Source: Streptomyces piniterrae
Lineage (GTDB): Bacteria; Actinomycetota; Actinomycetes; Streptomycetales; Streptomycetaceae
Assembly (NCBI RefSeq): GCF_005048155.1
Contig: NZ_SUMB01000009.1
Location: 310,001 to 374,000 of the forward strand
Direction of reading: 5' to 3'
Length of the DNA: 64,000 bases
A program made the position numbers and the translations under genes. Below, piece by piece: positions 53,093 to 61,849 of this stretch (within the stretch, counting starts at the first letter, position 1; every line of letters starts with the position of its first letter). The notes beneath the pieces were generated by a model, which worked only from the letters and a program-made list of their open reading frames with translations, was not told where the DNA came from and searched no databases.

Positions 53093-54565
53093 GTGACCAC
53101 GATCTCCGCGCGTCCCACAGCCGTACCGCCCATAGAGCAGATGCCGGTACCGCCGTTGCGCCGATCCAAGGAAATCCAGGGCAATATTCTCGCGGCCTTC
53201 AACAAGGACTACATGGCTTTCCGCTATGTGTGCTTCCCCGACGACGGGGGTGTCGGCGGCCGTGGCTGGCTGTCCGTCATGTTGAACACCGTCGCGGTGA
53301 CCGCCGCCGTCGAGGACTTCAACGAGGAGTTCTCCCTTTCCCGCCGGGCCTACGGCCAGGACCCGTCCCTCACCGCCACCTGGGTCGGGGTTTCCCTGAC
53401 GTTCCCGGGCCTGCTCGAAGTCGCCCGCGAACCCGACAAGGTCAGGCAGGATCTGGCGTCGTTCACCTCGTTTGTGAAGGGCCCCGCGGAAATGGCGGAG
53501 CAGCTCGGCGACGAGGGTCCGAGCGGCCCCGAGCGCTGGCTGTTCGGTTCGGGCCATACCGGTGTCCACGCCGTACTGATCGTGGCCGCCGACTCGGAAG
53601 AGGCGCTGAACGACAAGCTGGAGAACATCGCCGCCGCGGATTCCGCGCACGGTGTGACGGTGGTGCATCAGGACGACGGCCGTACCCTGACCGGCGATCT
53701 GCGCGGGCATGAGCACTTCGGTTACCGGGACGGCATCTCGCAACCGGGTGTGCGGGACTTCCACCGCGAGGACCGCGACAATCCCGGGTTCCGGGAGAAC
53801 CGTCCGGGGGCCGACATGGTCGAGCCCGGCGAATTCGTCTTCGGCCACAAGAGTGAGAGCGGGCAGCCGCCCGAGGGCCCCAAGTGGATGGACAACGGTT
53901 CCCTGCAAGTCGTGCGCCGGCTGCGGCAGGACGTCCAGGGCTGGAACGACGCGGTGGTGCGCGAGGCCGACAAATTCACACCACGGCCCATCAGCCCCGA
54001 AATGCTGGGCGCGTGCCTGGTCGGCCGCAAGAAGGACGGCACACCTCTCGCACCGGCCGACAACCCGCTGACGGGCGTCGGTTCGAGCGCCAACGATTTC
54101 ACCTACGCGAACGACGGCGAGGGGAAATTCACCCCCTGCGCCGCGCATATCCGCAGATCACACCCCCGCCATTTCGTGTCGTCACAGAAGCACCGCATCA
54201 TGCGCCGCGGAATTCCGTACGGTCCCGCCTACACACCGCAATCGGCAGACGCCGACCGAGGCCTGATGTTCGTGTGTTACGGCACCTCGCTGGAGCGGCA
54301 GTTCGAGTTCGTGCAGCGGGACTGGTCGAACAGCCCGAAGTTCCTGCCCGGCACGCCCGGCGCCCCCAACGGCATCGACAAGGTGACCGGCCTCGCCCAG
54401 TGGGGCGGGGACCCAGACGCGCACATCGTGCTGGCCGACGGCCAGGAAGGCACCGTGTCGATGGACAGATTCGTCCAGACGACCGGCGCGGTGTACGCGT
54501 TCACCCCCTCGATCAGCACCCTGCGGCGGCTCGCCGCGAACAAGCCCCTGCACGAGAAGGACTGA
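53093..54565 (+). CDS. DyP-type heme peroxidase
   Basis: 490 residues, cytosolic (no Tat signal). The DyP signature GYRDGISQP (catalytic Asp at about 213) and the proximal heme histidine in CAAHIRRSHPR are present, along with YAFTPSISTLRRL at the end. These enzymes use H2O2 to oxidise aromatic compounds or act in biosynthesis. It is the first gene of a four-gene operon whose amine oxidases would generate H2O2, so it could use or remove that peroxide. The GTG follows AAGGAGA; the next gene starts 6 nt after its stop. Confidence 0.9.
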   Translation: MTTISARPTAVPPIEQMPVPPLRRSKEIQGNILAAFNKDYMAFRYVCFPDDGGVGGRGWLSVMLNTVAVTAAVEDFNEEFSLSRRAYGQDPSLTATWVGVSLTFPGLLEVAREPDKVRQDLASFTSFVKGPAEMAEQLGDEGPSGPERWLFGSGHTGVHAVLIVAADSEEALNDKLENIAAADSAHGVTVVHQDDGRTLTGDLRGHEHFGYRDGISQPGVRDFHREDRDNPGFRENRPGADMVEPGEFVFGHKSESGQPPEGPKWMDNGSLQVVRRLRQDVQGWNDAVVREADKFTPRPISPEMLGACLVGRKKDGTPLAPADNPLTGVGSSANDFTYANDGEGKFTPCAAHIRRSHPRHFVSSQKHRIMRRGIPYGPAYTPQSADADRGLMFVCYGTSLERQFEFVQRDWSNSPKFLPGTPGAPNGIDKVTGLAQWGGDPDAHIVLADGQEGTVSMDRFVQTTGAVYAFTPSISTLRRLAANKPLHEKD

Positions 54566-54571
54566 GGCGCC

Positions 54572-56707
54572 ATGGACAACACCACCCGCAGGGAAAGCAC
54601 CGGCGTCGAGCGCGCCGAGTGGAAGACGTTCCAGCAGCTGGCGCGCGAACTCCTGTTAATCGGTCCCGAGCCGGCCAATGAGGACCTCAAGCTGCGCTAC
54701 CTCGACGTACTGATCGACAGCGGGCTCCCGCAGGCGAGCGAACCCAAGCGCGTACTGATCGTCGGAGCGGGCATCGCCGGTCTCGTGGCCGGCTCGCTGC
54801 TCAGCAGCGCCGGACACGACGTGACGATCCTGGAGGCCAACGCCAACCGGGTCGGGGGCCGCATCAAGACCTTCCACACCAAGAAGGGAGAGCCGTCGCC
54901 CTTCACCGACCCCGCGCAGTACGCGGAAGCCGGGGCGATGCGGCTGCCCAGCTTCCACCCGCTGACGCTGGCGCTGGTCGACAAGCTCGGCCTGAAGCGA
55001 CGGCTGTTCTTCAATGTCGACATCGCCCCCGGGACGGGCAATCAGCAGGCCCCGGTCCCACCGGTCGTCTACCGCTCGTTCAAGGACAACAAGGTATGGA
55101 CGAACGGCGACCCCAGCCCGGAGTTCAAGGAGCCGGACAAGCGCAACCAGACCTGGATCCGCACCAACCGCCAGCAGGTCCGGCGCGCCCAGTACGCCAA
55201 GGACCCCTCGGGGATCAACGGGGGCTTCCAGCTCACCGGCTGCGAAACGCGGGTGACCGTCGCCGAGATGGTCAACCAGGCCCTGGAGCCGGTCCGCGAC
55301 TACTACTCGGACGTGGTCGGCGGGAAGCGGGTCGACAAGCCGTTCAAGCAGTGGCTGGACGGCTGGGCCGGGGTCATCCGCGACTTCGACGGCTATTCGA
55401 TGGGCCGCTTCCTGCGCGAGTACGCCGGGTTCAGCGACGAGGCCGTCGAGGCGATCGGCACGATCGAGAACATGACCTCGCGGCTGCACCTCGCGTTCTT
55501 CCACACCTTCCTGGGCCGCAGCGACATCAACCCGGACGTCACCTACTGGGAGATCGAGGGCGGCAGCCGCAAGCTCCCGGAGGCGCTCGCCAAGGATCTG
55601 CGGGACCAGATCGTGATGGGCCAGCGCATGACCCGGCTGGAGTACTGGGACCCGAGCCGCGACGGGGCGCACAACGGGCTGGTCGGACCGGGCGGATCCG
55701 CGGTGGCGATCCAGACGGTTCCCGAGGGAGACCCGTACTGCGAGCCGGAGACGTGGTACGGCGACCTGGCGATCGTCACCGTCCCGTTCTCCGGTCTGCG
55801 CTTCACCGCGGTGACGCCGCCGTTCTCGTACAAGAAGCGGCGCGCCGTCATCGAGACGCACTACGACCAGGCCACCAAGGTGCTCCTGGAGTTCTCGCGC
55901 CGCTGGTGGGAGTTCACCGAGGCGGACTGGAAGCGGGAACTCGACGCCATCGAACCCGGCCTCTACGAGTACTACCAGCAGCGGGGAGAGGACGGGGCCG
56001 AGGCGGCCGCGGCCGTCCCGCAGAAGCTGCGGAAGCTGCCCACCGGGCTGCTCGGCGCCCACCCGAGCGTCGACGAGAAGCGCATCAGCGCCGGGCAGGT
56101 GGCCTACCTGCGCAACGAGCCGCCGCGCGGCGGCACCGTGCGACCGGCCACCAACGTCTTCGGCGGCGGTTCCACCACCGACAACCCCAACCGGTTCATG
56201 TACTACCCCTCGCATCCCGTTCCGAGGAGCAAGGGCGGGGTCGTGCTGGCCGCCTACTCCTGGTCGGACGACGCCGCGCGCTGGGACTCCATGGAGGACG
56301 ACGAGCGCTACGGGTACGCGCTGCGCAACCTCCAGTCGGTGCACGGCCGCCGTATCGAGGTGTTCTACACCGGTGCCGGCCAGACCCAGAGCTGGCTGCG
56401 CGACCCGTACGCATGCGGTGAGGCCGCGGTCTACACCCCGCATCAGATGACCAGCTTCCATCTGGACGTGGTACGGGCCGAGGGCCCGGTCCACTTCGCC
56501 GGTGAGCATGTGTCCCTCAAACACGCCTGGATCGAAGGCGCGGTGGAGACGGCCGTACGGGCCGCCATCGCCGTGCACGAGGCCCCCGCGCCGGGCGAGG
56601 GCGCCGTTCCCCTGCCGGCCGAGGCGCCACGCGAGCGCAGGGCGGCGGCCGCATCGTCGGACGGGCATCGATCGGACCGGCCACGAGAGGAAGTGCTGAC
56701 CTCATGA
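54572..56707 (+). CDS. Flavin amine oxidase resembling L-glutamate/L-amino acid oxidase
   Basis: 711 residues. The FAD Rossmann motif VLIVGAGIAGLVAG is at 62-75, then ILEANANRVGGRIKTF, EAGAMRLPSFHPL, a substrate-domain stretch GTIENMTSRLHLAFFHTFLG, and the C-terminal FAD motif GPVHFAGEHVSLKHAWIEGAVETAVRAA. Length and order resemble the Streptomyces L-glutamate oxidase group (amino acid + O2 to 2-oxo acid + NH3 + H2O2). The amino acid used cannot be read off. It ends in a low-complexity tail; its stop overlaps the next start (ATGA). Confidence 0.85.
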   Translation: MDNTTRRESTGVERAEWKTFQQLARELLLIGPEPANEDLKLRYLDVLIDSGLPQASEPKRVLIVGAGIAGLVAGSLLSSAGHDVTILEANANRVGGRIKTFHTKKGEPSPFTDPAQYAEAGAMRLPSFHPLTLALVDKLGLKRRLFFNVDIAPGTGNQQAPVPPVVYRSFKDNKVWTNGDPSPEFKEPDKRNQTWIRTNRQQVRRAQYAKDPSGINGGFQLTGCETRVTVAEMVNQALEPVRDYYSDVVGGKRVDKPFKQWLDGWAGVIRDFDGYSMGRFLREYAGFSDEAVEAIGTIENMTSRLHLAFFHTFLGRSDINPDVTYWEIEGGSRKLPEALAKDLRDQIVMGQRMTRLEYWDPSRDGAHNGLVGPGGSAVAIQTVPEGDPYCEPETWYGDLAIVTVPFSGLRFTAVTPPFSYKKRRAVIETHYDQATKVLLEFSRRWWEFTEADWKRELDAIEPGLYEYYQQRGEDGAEAAAAVPQKLRKLPTGLLGAHPSVDEKRISAGQVAYLRNEPPRGGTVRPATNVFGGGSTTDNPNRFMYYPSHPVPRSKGGVVLAAYSWSDDAARWDSMEDDERYGYALRNLQSVHGRRIEVFYTGAGQTQSWLRDPYACGEAAVYTPHQMTSFHLDVVRAEGPVHFAGEHVSLKHAWIEGAVETAVRAAIAVHEAPAPGEGAVPLPAEAPRERRAAAASSDGHRSDRPREEVLTS

Positions 56708-58596
56708 CCACCACAGCAAAGACCTGCACGGTGGCCGAGTACCTGGCCGTCCGGCTGGAACAGCTCGGCATCACCCATCTGTTCGGCGTCCCCGGCAACC
56801 ACCTCGGCCCGTTCCTGTCGACGCTGCACGAGAAGACCGGGGTGCGCTGGGTGGGCACCCCGACCGAGGGCGGCGCCGGCCAGGCCGCCGACGGCTACAC
56901 CCGGGTGAAGGTCGCCGACGCCGAGATCGCGCTCGGCGAGCAGGGCATCGGCGCGGCCGCCGTCACCTACGGCGTGGGCGCGTTCAACCTGCTCAACGCG
57001 GTCGGCGGCGCCTTCACCGAGTACGTGCCGCTGATCGCCATCAACGCGGCCCCCACCTACGAGCAGTGGCTGAACCAGCAGGCGATCGGGCTGCTCACCT
57101 CGCATATGTCGCAGCGTCCGGAGAGCAATCTGGACATCTACCGGCAGGTGACGGTGGACGCCCAGGCCATCTCCAACCCCGGTCTGGCCCCCACCCAGAT
57201 CGACGGCGCCCTCACCGCCTGTCTGTCCCACCGGCGGCCGGTCTACCTGGAGGTCATGGAAGACGTCTGGGAGGCACGGTGCCCGGCACCGCGCGGCCGT
57301 CTGACGCGCCGGGAACGGCCGCCGACCGCGCAGAACAGACGGATGCTGGACACCGCGGTCACCGCATGTGTGGACCTGGTCCGGCGCTACCGCAATCCGG
57401 TGCTGTGGGCCGGCGAGGAGATCGACCGCTTCAACCTGTCCGAGGAGTTCGAGAAGCTGGTACGGGAGACCCGGATCCCGTTCTGCACCACCGTCGGCGC
57501 CAAGTCCGTCGTCTCCGAGTACACCCCGGGCTTCTCCGGCGTCTACAACGGCAAGGCCAGTCATCCGGACGTGGCCAAGGTCTTCCAGAACGCCGGCTGC
57601 CGCATCGGGCTGGGCTCCTGGGCGACCTCGAAGAACCTCGGCGGCAAGCGGTCGATCGGCGAGGACTGGGCGGTGGCCGCCCACGAGGGCGTCCACGTCG
57701 GCGCCTCGTACTTCCCGGACGTGCAGCTCGCCCAGTTCATCCCCGCGCTGCGGGAACGCCTGGTCGTCGAGTTCGGCGCCGGTGCCTTCGCGGCGGACTA
57801 CTTCGCCCGCGCCTACGAGGACGGCCTCGACGTTCCCGAGAGCACCGCCGCCCACCTGTCCTCACTGACCGGCGGCCGCTATCCGGAGAACGTGACGTAC
57901 GACAGCTTCTTCCGGCACATCAACGCCTTCCTGGAGTCGCAGACCGAGGAGGAGCAGTCCGGTGCGCTCAGCCATCCGTTCACCGTGGTCAGCGACGCCG
58001 CGTTCGCGTTGATCGGCTCGATGAACCTGCGTATGGCGGAACGCGCCTCCTATGTGGCGCAGAACAGCTGGCTGTCCATCGGCTACTCGGTCGGCGCGGC
58101 CACCGGGGTGGCGCTGGGCCGTCGCTCCACCGGGAAGCGCCCCATGGTCTTCGTCGGCGACGGCTCGTTCCAGGAGACCTGCCAGGAGCTGTCCACCCAT
58201 GTCCGGCACGGGCTGCGCCCCATCGTGTTCGTCCTGGACAACGAGGGCTTCTACGGCATCGAGCAGATGCTCGTCCACCCCTGCTACTACAAGGGCGCGG
58301 TACCGGCCTCCGACGGCGCGGACTTCTACAACAACCTGCATCCGTGGCGGTACGAGGAACTCGCCAAGGTCTTCGGCTCCGAGAAGCAACCGATGCACGG
58401 AGTCGCCGTCCGAAAGCACGACGACCTCGAAAAGCTGCTGAAGCAGATCGCCGAGCCCCATGACCCGATCAACCGGGGCCCGATCGTCGTGCGGGTGAAG
58501 CTGGCGCGGCACGACTACCCCCGGGCGCTCCAGTACAAGATCGACGAGAACTGTCCGCCGCCCGTCGGCGAGCCCTTGGAAGGGAGAGTGGGATGA
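56704..58596 (+). CDS. ThDP-dependent 2-oxoacid enzyme (indolepyruvate/pyruvate decarboxylase-like)
   Basis: 630 residues in the usual three domains: ThDP-pyrimidine domain with HLFGVPGNHLGPFL and the activating Glu in TPTEGGAGQAADGYTR; central domain with VLWAGEEID; ThDP-pyrophosphate domain with VGDGSFQETCQELSTHVRHGLRPIVFVLDNEGF (GDG-N27-N). The tandem HH motif of classical pyruvate decarboxylases is not seen, so it may carboligate rather than simply decarboxylate. It is about 60 residues longer than standard decarboxylases. In context it would act on the 2-oxo acid made by the neighbouring oxidase. It overlaps both neighbours by 4 nt. Confidence 0.88.
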   Translation: MTTTAKTCTVAEYLAVRLEQLGITHLFGVPGNHLGPFLSTLHEKTGVRWVGTPTEGGAGQAADGYTRVKVADAEIALGEQGIGAAAVTYGVGAFNLLNAVGGAFTEYVPLIAINAAPTYEQWLNQQAIGLLTSHMSQRPESNLDIYRQVTVDAQAISNPGLAPTQIDGALTACLSHRRPVYLEVMEDVWEARCPAPRGRLTRRERPPTAQNRRMLDTAVTACVDLVRRYRNPVLWAGEEIDRFNLSEEFEKLVRETRIPFCTTVGAKSVVSEYTPGFSGVYNGKASHPDVAKVFQNAGCRIGLGSWATSKNLGGKRSIGEDWAVAAHEGVHVGASYFPDVQLAQFIPALRERLVVEFGAGAFAADYFARAYEDGLDVPESTAAHLSSLTGGRYPENVTYDSFFRHINAFLESQTEEEQSGALSHPFTVVSDAAFALIGSMNLRMAERASYVAQNSWLSIGYSVGAATGVALGRRSTGKRPMVFVGDGSFQETCQELSTHVRHGLRPIVFVLDNEGFYGIEQMLVHPCYYKGAVPASDGADFYNNLHPWRYEELAKVFGSEKQPMHGVAVRKHDDLEKLLKQIAEPHDPINRGPIVVRVKLARHDYPRALQYKIDENCPPPVGEPLEGRVG

Positions 58597-60266
58597 CCAC
58601 CGCCAACAAGCAGCGGACGGCATCGGCGAACGGTCCCGCCGGCGACTCGGCGAAAGCGCTCCGGCACGCCATGAGCGGTCTGTCCGGGCCGGAGGCCATC
58701 GGATGGACCGGCACCGTAGGGCCCGAGGGAACGCCGGGCGGCGGCGAGCGGGTACTGATCCTCGGTGCCGGCGTCGCGGGCCTGACGGCCGCCTACGAGC
58801 TGAGCAGGCTCGGCTATCGGTGCACCGTCCTGGAGGCGTCGCAGCGCGTCGGCGGCCGCAACCGCACCGCACGCAACGGCGACGAGCTCTACGAGGTCGA
58901 CGAGTCCGGGGAGCTCACCCACACGCACACCTGCGCGTTCGACGACGGCATGTACCTCAACCTGGGGCCGGGCCGGATCCCGTACCACCACCGGCGGGTG
59001 CTCAAGTACTGCCGCGACTTCGGCGTGGAGCTGGAGCCGTACGTCATGGAGACCACGGCGAACCGGGTCCGTCCGCCGCATGCCAAGGTGGCCTGGCCCA
59101 ACCGCCGGGTGGCGAACGACACCCGCGGCCATATCGCGGCCAAGCTCCACGAGACGCTGCACGACCTCGACAATTTCACCGATGAAATGCGCAAAATGCT
59201 GCGGGTGTTCGGTGCGCTCGACGAGAACGGAAAATACCGCGGCACCACCCGCTCCGGATATCTGGCCCCGCCCGATATCGAGGAGTGGCCCACCCCGGCC
59301 CCGCCGCTGTCGTTCGAGGACCTGGTGAATTCGGGCTTCTGGAAGGCCCGCTTCTACCAGCCGATCGACTATCTGTGGCAGGCCACGATGTTCCAGCCGG
59401 TCGGCGGCATGGACCATATCGTCAAGGCGCTGGCCCGCGAGGCGAAACGGGCCGGGGCGAAATTCGTACTCGGTGCCGAGGTCACCGACATCAAGATCGA
59501 CAAGCGCGACAAAAACGGCACCCGCGTCAGCGTCAGATATGCGAAGGACGACGACCTGTTCACCGCCGAGGCGCGCTACTGCGTCAGCAACATCCCGATC
59601 CCGGTGCTCCGCGACATCGACCGCACCAACTTCACGACTCCCTTCGAGAACGCCATCCAGGCCGTCGACTTCGAGAAGACCTGCAAGGTCGGCTGGCAGG
59701 CCAACCGCCGCTTCTGGGAAGGCGACCTCGACAGCGTCAGCGACACCGAAGGCATCTACGGAGGCATCAGCTGGACCGGCCACAACATCACCCAGCTGTG
59801 GTATCCGTCCAACGACTACTTCTCCGACAAGGGAACTCTGACCGGCGCCTACAACTTCCAGAAGCAGGCGGAGGAACTCGGCAACTGCTCCCCTGCCGAA
59901 CGTCTGGAAATGGCCCGCAAAGGCGCCATGGAACTCCACCCGGAGTTCAAGAACAGAGACCTCGTCCCCGACGACAAGGGCGTCACCATCGCCTGGCACA
60001 AAGTGCCCCACCAATTGGGCGGCTGGGCGGCCTGGAAACCAGATGAGCCCGCCCACAAAACGGCGTACAAACAACTGCTCCAGCCCGAGGGAACCGACGC
60101 GTTCTACATCACCGGCGACCAGATCTCCCCACTGCCCGGCTGGCAGGAGGGCGCCATGATGTCGGCCCACTACGTGTGCCAGCAGATCATGGGGATCATG
60201 CCTCTCTCGGCCCCCGAGGAGGTCGCGGTGCCCGACTCGGTCGCGTTGACGCAGGGTCTCTTCTGA
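58593..60266 (+). CDS. Second flavin monoamine/amino acid oxidase (VioA/RebO-like)
   Basis: 557 residues. FAD motif VLILGAGVAGLTAAYELSRLG at 54-74, LEASQRVGGRNRTARNG, LNLGPGRIPYHHRRVLKYC as the second nucleotide/substrate block, and a C-terminal FAD block with ITGDQISPLPGWQEGAMMSA. The GPGRIP block and overall layout recall tryptophan oxidases VioA/RebO and other amine oxidases. Substrate unassigned. It is the last gene of the operon, overlapping the ThDP gene by 4 nt (ATGA). The 45-residue N-terminal extension is low-complexity. Confidence 0.85.
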   Translation: MTTANKQRTASANGPAGDSAKALRHAMSGLSGPEAIGWTGTVGPEGTPGGGERVLILGAGVAGLTAAYELSRLGYRCTVLEASQRVGGRNRTARNGDELYEVDESGELTHTHTCAFDDGMYLNLGPGRIPYHHRRVLKYCRDFGVELEPYVMETTANRVRPPHAKVAWPNRRVANDTRGHIAAKLHETLHDLDNFTDEMRKMLRVFGALDENGKYRGTTRSGYLAPPDIEEWPTPAPPLSFEDLVNSGFWKARFYQPIDYLWQATMFQPVGGMDHIVKALAREAKRAGAKFVLGAEVTDIKIDKRDKNGTRVSVRYAKDDDLFTAEARYCVSNIPIPVLRDIDRTNFTTPFENAIQAVDFEKTCKVGWQANRRFWEGDLDSVSDTEGIYGGISWTGHNITQLWYPSNDYFSDKGTLTGAYNFQKQAEELGNCSPAERLEMARKGAMELHPEFKNRDLVPDDKGVTIAWHKVPHQLGGWAAWKPDEPAHKTAYKQLLQPEGTDAFYITGDQISPLPGWQEGAMMSAHYVCQQIMGIMPLSAPEEVAVPDSVALTQGLF

Positions 60267-60303
60267 CCGAGTCGCACGATCCGCCCGACGGGCGCTCGAC
60301 CGG

Positions 60304-60330
60304 CCCCCGCATCCGGCATGGGTGCGGGGG
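60304..60330. terminator. Hairpin terminator after the oxidative operon
   Basis: Perfect arms CCCCCGCA and TGCGGGGG around an 11-nt loop, between convergent genes. Confidence 0.7.
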
Positions 60331-60398
60331 TCCGGCGCGTTCGAGCTCCATGGCCTCCACCGGCCCCCGAGCCTGCCTCCGGCCCAGGAGCCCCCGGC

Positions 60399-61727
60399 TC
60401 AGCGCTGCTTTCCGCTGGGTTCCAGAATCGCCACGCACTCCACGTGATGCGTCATCGGGAACAGATCGAACGCCCGCATCCTGCGCGGCACATACCCCGC
60501 CTCCGCGAAGTACTTCAGGTCGCGGGCCAGGGCCGCCGGGTCGCAGGCGACGTAGGCGATGCGGCGCGGGGTGAGGGCGGCGAGTTGGGTGACGGTCTTC
60601 TTGCCGGCGCCGGCGCGTGGGGGGTCGAGGACGATGAGGTCGACGTCGGTGATGCCGGTGCGGGGGAGGATCTGGTCGACCTTGCCGTGTTCGATGCGGA
60701 CGCGGTCGAGGTCCTGGAGGTTGTGGCGGGCGTCCTCGACGGCCCGCTTGCCCGACTCGATGCCGAGGACCGCGCCCTTGTCGCCGACGCGTTCGGCGAG
60801 GGCGCCGGCGAAGAGGCCCACGCCGCAGTACAGGTCGAGGGCCATGTCGCCCTTCTTCGGCATCAGGCCCTGCATGACGGCCTCGACCAGGAGGTCGGCG
60901 GCCTTCGGGTGGACCTGCCAGAAGCCGCCGTTGCCGACCCGCCAGGTGCGGTCGGCGGCGCGTTCGCGGACGAAGGGGCGGCCGTGGACGCGGTGGACGG
61001 AGCCGTCCTTCTCGCTCACCCGCATGACCGACACCGGCTTGTCGAGTTCGACGATCGGGAGGCGGCCGCCGGGCTTGGGGGTGAGGACGACCTGGCGGTC
61101 GTGGGAGCCGGTGGCGGCGATGGCCTCGACGGTGGCGATCTGCGGCCACTGGCGCTTCTCGATGCCCAGTTCCGAGACGCCGGGGGCGGCGATCATGCAG
61201 TGGGAGATCGGCTGGACGTCGTGCGAGCGGTGCTTGCGGAGGCCGACCTGGCCCTCGTCGTCGATGGCGTACTGGACGCGGGTACGCCAGGCCGGCACCT
61301 CGCCCTTGGCGACCTTGTCGCCCGGGGCGGGCTCGACGGTGCCGTCCCAGCGGGCCTCCTCCGGGGAGAGACCGGCCAGCCGCTCCAGCTGCTCGGCGAT
61401 GACGGCGCCCTTGAAGCGGCGCTGGGCACCGGGCGCGGCGTGCTGCCAGTCGCAGCCGCCGCAGCGGCCGGGGCCGGAGAAGGGGCAGGGGGCCTCGACC
61501 CGGTCCTTGGAGGCGGTGCGGATCTCCACGGCGTCCGCGCGGAGGAAGCGGGCGCCTTCTTCGCCGTCGGTGACGCGGGCGATGACGCGTTCGCCGGGCA
61601 GGGCGTGGCGTACGAAGAGGACCTGGCCCTCGGCCGTACGGGCGATGCAGTGGCCGCCGTGCGCGACCGGGCCGACCTCGACCTCGTACTCCTCCCCTAC
61701 CAGCGACTTCTTGGGTTCGGTCTGCAT
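60399..61727 (-). CDS. TrmA/RumA-family RNA (uracil-5-)-methyltransferase
   Basis: 442 residues. An N-terminal TRAM domain (EVEVGPVAHGGHCIARTAEGQVLFVRHALPGE) is followed by an Fe-S cysteine cluster (CPFSGPGRCGGCDWQH), SAM-binding LDLYCGVGLFAGALA, VLDPPRAGAGK, and the catalytic YVACDPAALARDL. This family makes m5U in rRNA or tRNA using SAM (RumA/RlmD-like because of the cluster). ATG 61727 gives the expected N-terminus; the open frame continues far upstream only as a shadow of the permease gene. Confidence 0.92.
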   Translation of the reverse strand: MQTEPKKSLVGEEYEVEVGPVAHGGHCIARTAEGQVLFVRHALPGERVIARVTDGEEGARFLRADAVEIRTASKDRVEAPCPFSGPGRCGGCDWQHAAPGAQRRFKGAVIAEQLERLAGLSPEEARWDGTVEPAPGDKVAKGEVPAWRTRVQYAIDDEGQVGLRKHRSHDVQPISHCMIAAPGVSELGIEKRQWPQIATVEAIAATGSHDRQVVLTPKPGGRLPIVELDKPVSVMRVSEKDGSVHRVHGRPFVRERAADRTWRVGNGGFWQVHPKAADLLVEAVMQGLMPKKGDMALDLYCGVGLFAGALAERVGDKGAVLGIESGKRAVEDARHNLQDLDRVRIEHGKVDQILPRTGITDVDLIVLDPPRAGAGKKTVTQLAALTPRRIAYVACDPAALARDLKYFAEAGYVPRRMRAFDLFPMTHHVECVAILEPSGKQR

Positions 61728-61763
61728 GGTGGGAGGGCTCCAGGGGTGCGGGGGAGTGAGCAT

Positions 61764-61796
61764 GACGGCCGGCCTCCGGGCGGGAGGCCAGCCGTC
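61764..61796 (-). terminator. Hairpin terminator between permease and methyltransferase genes
   Basis: GACGGC and GCCGTC flank GGCCTCC/GGGAGGCC with a short loop; it starts 54 nt past the permease stop. Confidence 0.65.
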
Positions 61797-61849
61797 AATT
61801 CTACGTGGCGTTGTGCGATGCCCCTGCCCGCCGGCCCGGGGACCGGCGG

